A stretch of 16,704 nt of DNA from Pavlovales sp. CCMP2436 (taxonomy: Eukaryota > Haptophyta > Pavlovophyceae > Pavlovales), in contig MU631688.1 of the NCBI GenBank assembly GCA_026770615.1, forward strand, positions 78,290 to 94,993, read 5' to 3'. Made by a program: the position numbers and the translations under genes. Of this stretch, positions 8,075-15,139 are shown one piece after another. Each line of letters starts with the position of its first letter. Within the stretch, counting starts at the first letter, position 1. The notes beneath the pieces are model-generated. The model did no database searches and was not told the DNA's origin. It worked only from the letters and a program-made list of their open reading frames with translations.

Positions 8075-8850
8075 GTGCCTAGCCAGAACCTCCCAGGCCC
8101 ACCGCCACGCAAGAAAAACAGAGCAGAAAACCAGCAACCACCAAGTGACAATGGGGACGACCAAGACATCACAGCGCAACGGATGCGAGCCCCGGCCGGC
8201 AACTTGAATCGCCTGTTGGCGTCAGTAGCGCTAGCCCCAGAACACTTGAATGGCGACGGAAACTGCCTGATTTGTGCGGCACTAAAGAGCTCAGGGCGAC
8301 CAGTCAGCTGGAACGCAGCCATACAAATACGGAAGGCGGCAATCACACTAGCAATCGCCCTCCCGGCGGAGGTTAAGAAGGCCCCCAGGCTATACAGACC
8401 GAATATAGACCCGGATAAACCCATGGGAATGACCTAGACCACAGTAAGCGACCCAACTTCTGGCCAATAGCAGCGCGAGCAAAACACGGCCCTCCCCACT
8501 TCCCAGCAAACCAGGCCGCATGGATGTCAGACAACATGCTCCACAGCATAGCGACAGTCATGGGATCAGACATCGCGGTGCTGAAAATAAGCAGAGACCC
8601 CGGCAAAGTGGTCGACATTATCGACTTATATTACGCATACATCCCGCACCAACTGCGGATCGGCAGTACCACATGGATACACCGAACTACTACAGGAGGC
8701 AGAGAATGGCAGAATAAGACCATCAGTGAATTGCTCATGGCATCGCGCAGCGGGCAAGGCAGACAAATATGCGTAATCACCATCGACGCCAACATCACAC
8801 ACTTCGAGGCGACACGAGGAATTTTAGTAGAACAACTGACACGCAAGGAG
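8075..8850 (+). pseudogene. LINE copy 1: OTU-like cysteine peptidase domain
   Basis: OTU peptidases cleave ubiquitin or related peptide bonds using Cys and His. Here NGDGNCLICAAL places the catalytic Asp-Gly-Asn-Cys (Cys codon 8264-8266) at the start of the domain. The C-terminal catalytic His sits in ITHFEAT (codon 8800-8802). Between them are IRKAAI, an aromatic-rich NFWPIAARAKHGPPHF and WMSDNMLHSIATVMG, matching the W...L...A pattern before the family's central strand. One frameshift at about 8425 joins frame 2 to frame 1; otherwise the ~190-residue domain is open. It follows the basic linker of the same polyprotein, so it most likely belongs to the LINE, not to the surrounding TIR element. 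The natural protein end is unclear because a G-rich tract begins at 8848. Confidence 0.7.
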
Positions 8851-8880
8851 AGGGTAGGGGGGGAGGGGGAGGGGGGAGGT
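8848..8880. repeat. G-rich low-complexity tract
   Basis: A run of G with scattered A (GGTAGGGGGGGAGGGGGAGG core) ends the readable LINE coding sequence. It may be slippage-derived, could form a G-quadruplex, and may mark the junction between LINE and flanking DNA. Confidence 0.6.
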
Positions 8881-9215
8881 GGGCTGGCGCAGAAGTTCAC
8901 TTTCTCTGCTTGTATTATGTGCTGTAGGTGCGGTGCGTGCGCAGGCGAGCCGCATTTCGAGACGAGCGAGATGCAGCAGAGGTTCATCCGCGCACAAGTC
9001 GAGTGTCGTCGACAGTCGTGTGCCTGATCAGTCTTAGCGGGGATGACGGTATCCGGGGGCTTGGGAGCTGATCCCAGTTTTAACTGGGAGACCGCGAACG
9101 GGACCGGACGTTTTTATAGATATTTTCTCAGTCTTGTGCTTTGTTTTTAATGGAGCGGCGGTTATTTGCCTTTTAAGAAGGAAGACATAAAATTCTGGCT
9201 TGAAGGAAGGCCAAA
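8881..9215. other. Non-coding stretch with an 18-nt palindrome
   Basis: No supported gene. TCCCAGTT-TT-AACTGGGA at 9072-9089 is a perfect hairpin with 8-bp arms. The surroundings are T-rich after 9108. It could be 3' UTR of the LINE or internal sequence of the TIR element. Confidence 0.45.
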
Positions 9216-9650
9216 ATGGCCAAAACGCCCAAACGCGTTCTGCCTCGCTTCCGCCTCGCGCTCGGCGAGCGAGGAGCGCTCGGACCGGGCGGCGCGGACT
9301 ACAATCCTGGGCCAAACGACCTCGACGTGCCCGTCTCCTCAGTTGAGCGCGTCGCGTCGAGCGATTACATGGTGGCGCGCTGCTGCGCGAGAGGCGAATC
9401 CACCGTTTGGGCGCTCACATCGACGCCTCGAGACGAAAGCGTGAGGCGACGAGCGGTGGAGCGCGTCAAGGCCCCGCCCGTTCACGAGCACTCGAGCTCG
9501 GATGTCGACCCCGTCTGCCAACCGCATGGGTCTGCGTGGAGATCTCCTCGTCGGCAGCAGCCCTCTGCGAGGCTGTTCTGGACGAGCTTCCTCCATCGTG
9601 CTGAGCTTTGCGCTTCGTTTGAAATACGGCGCGCTCAGAGCAAAAGATAA
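9216..9650 (+). CDS. Small basic ORF of unknown function inside the insertion
   Basis: The ATG at 9216 lies in AAAATGGCC, and the frame runs 144 codons to a stop at 9648-9650. The product is Arg/Ala/Ser-rich and basic (starts MAKTPKR, ends RAQSKR), with no motif I recognise, no signal peptide and no membrane segment. GC-rich DNA often leaves such frames open by chance, and an equally long frame lies on the opposite strand (9339-9668). Its position between the LINE and the right inverted repeat means that, if real, it would belong to the TIR element; it does not look like a DDE transposase. Confidence 0.2.
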   Translation: MAKTPKRVLPRFRLALGERGALGPGGADYNPGPNDLDVPVSSVERVASSDYMVARCCARGESTVWALTSTPRDESVRRRAVERVKAPPVHEHSSSDVDPVCQPHGSAWRSPRRQQPSARLFWTSFLHRAELCASFEIRRAQSKR

Positions 9651-9725
9651 GACTGAAGCGTAAAACAAATTTCACCTCCCTAATAAGAAGGGCGAATTTT
9701 GAATCTTTAGGCTGAGTTTCTTAGC

Positions 9726-9821
9726 AAATTACATACAATCAATGCTTACATTTGCTTAAATTACATACAAACAATGCTTGATTTTGCTTAAATTACAAAC
9801 AAACAATGCAAAAAAGCGAGG
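9726..9821. repeat. 32-nt subterminal tandem repeat, about 3 units
   Basis: Units AAATTACATACAA..AATGCTT... start at 9726, 9758 and 9790. The first two are full 32-mers; the third diverges after AATGC. The array ends about 45 nt before the right tip of the insertion. Subterminal tandem repeats are common in DNA transposons, while 3' tandem tails occur in some LINEs; position near the inverted end favours the former. Confidence 0.75.
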
Positions 9822-9847
9822 CTCAGCTTCTTAACAGTACGGCTTCT

Positions 9848-9866
9848 TATTGCCCGCGACACCCTG
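9848..9866 (-). repeat. Right terminal inverted repeat of the 6.77-kb insertion
   Basis: The reverse complement reads CAGGGTGTCGCGGGCAATA and matches the left end 3094-3114 over TCGCGGGCAATA and the CA tip, with a GGG block offset by two bases. The TA at 9867-9868 follows directly and is the right target-site duplication. Confidence 0.7.
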
Positions 9867-10355
9867 TATCCTGGCTGGAAGCAGGAAGCACGCTGCATCG
9901 AGCTGTGCCAGCTCTCGGGCGGCTCCTTCTTTGGGGGTGCGGGCGATGGCTGGTGGACGGACCAGCTAGCGTGCATGCGCGAGAAGCAGCGCATGCACGA
10001 GGGCGACCGAAATCATCCTTCCCTGCAAGCGCTCGATGCGCACATCAAAAGGCTAGCTGGTATGATGGCCTCGCCGTCGCAGTCCGCCCCTCCCGCTCAA
10101 GAGGCTTCGCCCGCCGGCTTTGATTGCGAGGACAAGCCTGCAGCCGACCTGATTGCGCACGTGCTCACGCACAGCAAGGGCGCGCTCGGATGCCTCGGCT
10201 TTGCGCCGGGCTTCTCGTACCCCCCTGATTCATACAAGGCGCGATTCCGCCAGTTCGCGTTGCGCCTCCACCCGGACAAGGAATCACACCCCGACGCCGA
10301 GCAGGCCTTCATCCTCGTTCGCGCGGCGTACCTACGGCTGAAAGGTGCAGCCTGA
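9867..10355 (+). pseudogene. Secreted repeat/J-domain protein gene, 3' part with J domain
   Basis: From TAT at 9867 the frame reads YPGWKQEARC, continuing unit B2 exactly where the 5' part stops, through GGSFFGGAGDGWWTDQ and GDRNHP. After a Ser/Pro/Ala linker comes a C-terminal J domain of about 55 residues: LGF...YKARFRQFALRLHPDKES...AEQAFILVRAAYLRLKG. The HPD tripeptide (codons 10269-10277), which triggers Hsp70 ATP hydrolysis in this family, is intact. Stop is TGA 10353-10355. No Gly/Phe or zinc-finger region is present, so this would be a class III (J-domain-only) co-chaperone. With the signal peptide of the 5' part the undisrupted protein would work with an ER or secretory-pathway Hsp70 (inference). 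Without the 5' part this segment has no obvious promoter. Confidence 0.75.
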
Positions 10356-10640
10356 TGAGGGCTTTACTGCACACGTTTGAACCCATCTGGCCTATCGACT
10401 CATTCTGTCGAATGAATCCAGATATGCACGCACAAAGCCTGCTCTTCTTGTATGAGTCGGCTGCTGATAGGGATTCAAGCTGGAGTCTGACTGTTCACCT
10501 GAAAGTTGTGCTTTATATACATCACATTTATTACTATATTAACAGCGCGTTGTGTGTGTGTGTGGGGGGGGGAGGCCTGTGGCATCCGCTACGAGTTCAC
10601 CACCAACCTCAGCTCTACCACCACCCAGCTGCCACCACCT
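10356..10640. other. 3' flank of the J gene with GT/G microsatellite
   Basis: No gene seen. A (TG)7 run (10551-10564) is followed by a G9 run (to about 10572). Immediately after are Pro/His-type CCACCA-rich repeats leading into R1 copy b. The AT-rich part at 10500-10545 could hold a polyadenylation region for the J gene, but no defined signal was seen. Confidence 0.45.
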
Positions 10641-10740
10641 CTACCACCACCATCTCTGTTGCCAGGACTAACGTCTGACGTCGACCAAGTCAGTGAGTGA
10701 ACAACACCTGTTGAACTATGCTGAGCCGCTATATATTAAT
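10641..10740 (+). repeat. Dispersed repeat R1, copy b
   Basis: This copy shares with 13972-14070 the lead-in CTACCACCAC...TGCCAGGACTAACG and the core TGACGTCGACCA...CAACACCTGTTGAA...TGCTGAGCCGCTA. Its tail CCGCTATATATTAA is repeated at about 10796-10810, just before the second LINE fragment, so the two may be related by target duplication or local slippage. Confidence 0.75.
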
Positions 10741-10839
10741 GTAGGGGGGTTCGGGCTGGCGATACGTTTCAAGTTCAAGTCAGGCTGATCTTAGCCGCTA
10801 TATATATTAACAGTGCAAATAAAATAAAATAATGCATAG

Positions 10840-12795
10840 ACTGCACAGGCCATGATAGGAATAGCAGACCGTTTCCTTGCGGCCTACACCATGGAATTCA
10901 ACGTCAAGAAGTGCTATCACACCTCGATACTTCCTAAGTTGCCAGGGCACTGGGGACCCAAACCACCAGTTCAGACAGTCAGTGATGATCAAGGAAACGC
11001 CACCCAGAAAGCCTGCATCTGCCTACCATCAAGGGATGCAAACTCCCCACACATAGAGGTGCCCCAGACGCCAAAGGACAAAACTTTCGAATACCTGGGA
11101 CACCTCCTAATCACCAACGGCAAGTGGCAGGCTCAGGAACGTAAACTCCTGATTAAGATAGCACAGGCCATGGGAAAGGTGCACCTTGCCTCGAGCAAAG
11201 GGGCATGCCACACCCTTTGGGTAGCCAAGCTGTCCCACCATGACGTTAGCGTCAATACTACCTTATTAATGGGAGCATCAGACTTATCTGATAATTACCT
11301 GTTCACGATGCTTACAGCAATAGCAGAGGCCACGCGCATTCGCTGCACAATAGGGCCCCATGTAGCAAGAGAACGCTTGTGCGGCTCCTCTAAACGCGAT
11401 GGCCTAGGTCTGGTGGACCCGCGTGCCCAAAACGCGGGCGAAAAAGTATCAGCCATGCTGCGCCTTCTCAACTCACCCGTGGAATCCGCAACGCACACCC
11501 TCGCGGCACATGTATTGAGTATCGCCCAAAACGGACCCGCGAGACAAGCCAAGGCAAAAACGATGCCCACCGCAAGGGGGGCGATCAAAAGTCTTTCCGA
11601 AGCACCCCAGGGGGAAGAAAATGGGATATATTCGAGAACTATGCATGCCTGCGGACAACACCTATGGATGAGCTCGCCCCTGTCCTACTATGGCCAGCCC
11701 TAGGCGCCACCCGCCGTGCAAAACCCAAAGTGGCTTTGGTCACTTTAGCATCAATGAGCGCCTGTCGTGTACTAAACTTGGCGAAACTGCGCACCGCAAG
11801 CAATGCCCCCACTCTAAGTGACAAAGACAGACAATTGACAGCCATAAGTGCAGCCGAAGAAGACACAGTAAGGACATGCGGCAGCGCTACAAGGGACACG
11901 CTCACTGCTATTAAATTGCCCTACCGATGCATGCAAATACGGCTGCAGTAACAAAAGCAGCCAAGACCCTGTTCGCACAGGAAGAGAGGCCAACATTTAG
12001 GCGACTAAAAAACCCGAGCAGCTGGAAATATTACGGGAAATCCTGCCCGCACTCACGTCGACATTATGCGGGCCTATGTGCTTCCGGTTCGTCACACGCC
12101 ACACAACACTCATACATGCACTCACACACCAACCACCGACAGCGGAGAACCACAATTTTGCACCCCCATGTCGGGGTCGACGGTTCATTTATCAAACCAG
12201 ATGGAAACGGCAAGGCTCGAGCAGCCGGTGCGGCGTGTTTTTACGTACTCCCATCACACCACATCCGCGGTACAACACATGCCCCAGTGGCACATATCCT
12301 CACCTGCACATTCTCAGGCGATCAAACGGTTGTCAACGCAGAATGCAATGCGGTCACATTTGCCTTACAAGTACTGACTCACGAGCAAGAGCTATTCATC
12401 GGATGGGACCATGACACAGGCGTAAAACGCCTAGACTGGCACAGACGGCACCTAGACTGCAACCCCCTTCCACACGGGTTAAGGGATCCCACGAGCTATG
12501 ATGCAAACCCTCACTTCCACCGCCTACTCAGTCTCAAACACAGTGACGAGGCGCACGGACGCTACAGGAACGCGACTCACACTGCGGCTCATACCAAATC
12601 GGATGATAAAGTAGCCAGAATTCTAAATACCCCGGGAGCGGTACGTCACGATGACGCCTCGAGAGCTAGAATAGTGACAGCAGAGGCGCTAAAGAAAGTG
12701 ACCCGGCTCTTCATCTCCACACGAGACGACAACTGGCGCGGCCAGGCTGATTTGCCTCCCCACCGCCAACCCCCAAAACGAAGCATTGACTCTGT
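10840..12795 (+). mobile_element. Degenerate non-LTR retrotransposon, copy 2 (RT end to RNase H)
   Basis: Begins in the RT just after where YIDD would be (ADRFLAAY...FNVKKCYHTS matches the first copy), so it is strongly 5' truncated. It continues through FEYLGHLL, the thumb region (VARERLCG, LVDPRAQNAG, MPTARGAIK), and RNase H with all three acidic residues: GVDGSFIK (12179-12181), NAECNAV (12341-12343) and WDHDTGVKRL (12407-12409). Frames change near 11660, near 11930-12000 and at a C5 run (12163-12167). The coding match ends about 12790, before the zinc knuckle and OTU domain of copy 1. Residue differences from copy 1 are many, so the two are from separate subfamilies or old insertions. Confidence 0.8.
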
Positions 12796-12887
12796 CACTA
12801 TTTCTTCTCTGCTCTCGTTAAGTGGTTGAGTGGTTGAGTGGTAATTCTTCTCTGACTAGTTAGAAGTCGATCACATGTTGATCACTA

Positions 12888-13440
12888 CAGGTTGAGCCGC
12901 CCGACCGAGCGCCAGTTGCTAAGCTGCAGCTTCTTCCGAAGCTCCTTGATGTGCTCGCGGTGCCGCTTGTCATTGCCGCCCTTGGCACGCCCCGCCATCA
13001 CATGTCCCGTCCAGCGTAATTTCCGATTAGAAATATACTGGTCGATGTCTGTGACGCCGAGGGCGACGTACTGCGGCGCGAGGGCAGCGTACTTGAAGAT
13101 GTAGTCGGAGGAGGAAGCGCGCAGCGACTTTTTCCTCGCCATCGCTCGCACGCAGCGGTTGTGGAACGCGCTCAGCCTTTGCCGCAGCTTTGAGGTCAGG
13201 ACCCCGGATTCGCAGCCGTAGAGCAAGACGCCGAGCACGAGGCAACGGTAGAGCTTGCCCTTGGAGGCGAGTGGGAGCAACGTGGAGCCGTGGTTTTGAC
13301 TGAAGACGTACCTCCACAGGCAGCTAAAGGCTGCGGCTTCAGGATCCTGTGCTCGATCTCGTCGTCATCTGTTAAGGATGAAGAAAAGGTTGAGCCGAGA
13401 TACCGAAACCGGTCGGTGAACGCTGAGCCTCGTGTAAGTT
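12888..13440 (-). pseudogene. 3' part of an unrelated LINE reverse transcriptase
   Basis: On the minus strand, reading from 13440 down: FTDRFRYLGSTFSSSL and DDDEIEHRI, then after a one-base frameshift near 13350, AAFSCLWRYVF, LYRCLVLGVLLYGCES, LRQRLSAFHNRCVRAM and RKLRWTGHVM, ending at a TAG near 12886. This YLGS - I..RI - LLYGCE.W - F...C.R - LRW.GHV chain is a well-known signature of the C-terminal part of RTE/Jockey-like LINE RTs (established knowledge). The catalytic part of the RT is missing. It is a different family from the two plus-strand copies and abuts the end of copy 2. Between them lies a short TGAGTGGT micro-repeat (about 12825-12842). Confidence 0.8.
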
Positions 13441-13971
13441 TCTAATTAACGTCCGTCCCCGGGGTGATCGCACATTACTGATAGGGAGCCTCTAATAAAG
13501 ACGCCAGCTTGAATTCCTATCAGAAATAGATTACACCGCCCAGAACCCCCCCCCCCTTCATTAATAGATTTATATTTGAATCCTTATCCGTACCCCCATT
13601 ATACAAAATTAAAAGGATGTGCGCTCATGCGCAGCTTGCCCAGCCGCCTCGTTCTATTAACGAGCGCGCGGCTTGCTCGAAGGTCTTCCGGCGCTTTGGG
13701 ACCACCGGAAGGTGACGCTAAAGCTCAACAGAGTGACGCTCAGACGCTGACACCTGGGGCCTCCTGGACGCAGAAACTGCGCCCCATACGGTAGAAGGGG
13801 CGCAGTCTCCTACCCCTGGTCTAGTCCCATAATGGAAACTCAATAAGCCAGGCGAAAGGGTGAGTCAATAATCCTCTACAATCCTCTTCTTAGGTGGCTG
13901 TGGTTGTTGGCCGGGAATGAACAGTTTAGTTCCTCCGTAGTGGGAGGCTGGGAGCTGTTGTTACTGTACAT
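13441..13971. other. Non-coding stretch with hairpin-forming repeats
   Basis: No supported gene. ACTGCGCCCC (13776-13785) and GGGGCGCAGT (13797-13806) form a perfect 10-bp hairpin with an 11-nt loop. A nearby CTTCCGG...CCGGAAG pair (about 13684-13712) adds a second. A C12 run lies at about 13546. No tRNA or other RNA gene pattern fits. Confidence 0.5.
13776..13806. repeat. Perfect 10-bp hairpin
   Basis: GC-rich arms with no mismatch and an 11-nt loop. There is no T run after it, so it is not a bacterial-type terminator. It may be part of a structured transcript or a remnant of a mobile element end. Confidence 0.7.
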
Positions 13972-14070
13972 CTACCACCACTATCCCTGCTGCCAGGACT
14001 AACGTCTGACGTCGACCAGGTCAGTGACTGAGCAACACCTGTTGAATCATGCTGACCCGCTACTGTATAT
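13972..14070 (+). repeat. Dispersed repeat R1, copy c
   Basis: Carries the full lead-in and core as in copy b and is followed at once by R2. This is the only place where both modules stand together, so the original unit probably extended over about 160 nt. Confidence 0.75.
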
Positions 14071-14074
14071 CACG

Positions 14075-14134
14075 CGTATATGGGTATAGGTCCGAGGTCA
14101 GTTTGTTTGGTTATGTTTATCGGTGTGATTAGTG
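14075..14134 (+). repeat. Dispersed repeat R2, copy b
   Basis: Matches 1492-1551 over about 60 nt (ATAGGTCCGAGG, TTTGT, GTTTATCGGTGTGA). It follows R1 directly here; the copy at 1492 lacks R1. Confidence 0.65.
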
Positions 14135-15139
14135 ATTCATAGTGAGTCTTGTCGGAGCCTCCGTACCCCGGTTCCTGGTGCTGACAGTGGTGGCGCCCAT
14201 TGGCATCAACTTTTTATTCGATTTAATAGTGGGTAGACTGGGTGTGGTAGGGCGTTGGGGTCTAGGCCTGCGCGGTGGACTTCTAATTCTAAGTCGATAA
14301 GGTTTGGACCACGTCTATTCCCGCCTGCTTGTGAGTGGCTATTGCTCTGCCGATGCGTAGGATGGTTTTGGAACATGTAGCTGTGTACCCAATGCCGCCT
14401 TCCTTTGCCTGCTATGCCATCACCACGTGGGAGCGGTGATTGCCACAGCACTCTGTCCGATGAAGACCCGGAACGCAAGAAGAAACAATACGGGAATAAA
14501 ACCTACGGGAATGAGCAATGGCAAGGGTGGGCAGGAAAGCTATGACTTCCACCCGGCCCTATATATTCATTTTATTGTACAACTACCCCCTTAGCTGCGT
14601 CCGGGTCTTTATCGCACCTTGCGATCGGATAGCGCAGCACTGCAGCAAACGTTCACCAAGCAAGGGAGACCAAGCCCCTTCCAAGCTGAATGGGCTCGAC
14701 CGCACACTGAGCATGTCAGGAAAGCGGAAGGCAGTGTTCCAGGCTGTTGTGCCGTGCATGTCCAACCCCCAATCCGAAAGTGTGATTTGGCGTGGCGTGG
14801 CAGCAGGTGCGCGTGCAAAGACAGCCCCCCCCCCCTCCGGCTACTTTATTTAAAAACAAGCCGACGCAAGTCAAAATTCTTTTGTCGCGAGGGGCGCCCT
14901 CGCTTCCAGCTCTAAACCAAAGCCGCCGGGACCCGCGCTTCGCGTGGACCCAGCGCCGCGGCTAGTGCGCGGGCGCGGGAAGGTGTCGGCGGCAGGTTGT
15001 GTACAACCTCGCGGCGCACCACATTGTAAGCGGGCGCCGGCGCGCGTTCCGCCTCCCTCTCCCTCAAAAGCGCGTCGAGCGCAGGGCCAAAAACTACGCG
15101 CAGATCGCCTCTTTGTGCTCGCGCTAGAGCCTCTGCACG
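14135..15139. other. Upstream region of the RST-TAZ gene, no gene seen
   Basis: Open frames on both strands (14206-14478 minus, 14518-14853 plus) show no domain, no biased composition and no good start context. GC content and CpG rise toward 15100, as expected for a GC-rich promoter/5' leader. GCGAGGG-GCG-CCCTCGC (14887-14903) is a short palindrome. The leader ends with CACG before the ATG at 15140. No TATA box was found close enough to be convincing. Confidence 0.45.

Larger units (their letters stand above)
3115..8850 (+). mobile_element. Degenerate non-LTR retrotransposon, copy 1 (RT-RNaseH-CCHC-OTU)
   Basis: Fragments in all three plus-strand frames align in order as a single polyprotein: pre-RT region, RT, RT-connection, RNase H, zinc knuckle, basic Pro-rich linker and OTU peptidase. 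At least eight frameshifts or stops break it; examples are TAG 3564, the C7 run at 4002-4008, ~4580, 5091, the T9 run at 5538-5546, 6602, TGA 7906 and ~8425. No apurinic-type endonuclease or gag-like ORF is present upstream, so the copy is 5' truncated, as is usual for LINEs. There are no LTRs. A paralogue at 10840-12795 confirms the order. The 3' end is unclear; coding similarity ends shortly before the G-rich tract at 8848-8880. Confidence 0.8.
3094..9866. mobile_element. 6.77-kb insertion with inverted ends and TA duplication (DNA transposon carrying a nested LINE)
   Basis: Host-gene homology stops at 3093 and resumes at 9867. The ends are inverted repeats (CA...TCGCGGGCAATA) and the flanks are TA/TA. 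TA duplications with CA-starting inverted ends are typical of Tc1/mariner-like DNA transposons (established knowledge of that group). No DDE transposase was recognised inside. Most of the interior (3115-8850) is a decayed LINE that starts about 20 nt from the left tip, so it probably jumped into an older or non-autonomous TIR element. The remaining 8850-9866 would be that element's own sequence. The alternative, that the whole block moved as one composite, cannot be excluded. Confidence 0.65.

Noticed and set aside
7768..8424. 218-codon ORF on the minus strand
   Set aside because: Shadow of the Pro-rich linker and OTU region; the plus-strand frames carry the ordered LINE domains.
9726..9821. 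Possible CRISPR-like array
   Set aside because: The 32-nt units are directly adjacent without unique spacers, and the context is eukaryotic.
3094..9866. LTR retrotransposon or retrovirus-like element
   Set aside because: The ends are short inverted repeats rather than direct LTRs; no gag, aspartic protease or integrase was seen, and the RT motifs are of the non-LTR type.
10760..10800. tRNA/SINE B-box-like GTTCAAGTC
   Set aside because: No A box at the right distance and no cloverleaf can be drawn.
14206..14853. ORFs upstream of the RST-TAZ gene
   Set aside because: No recognisable domain, no good start context, and overlapping alternatives on both strands.
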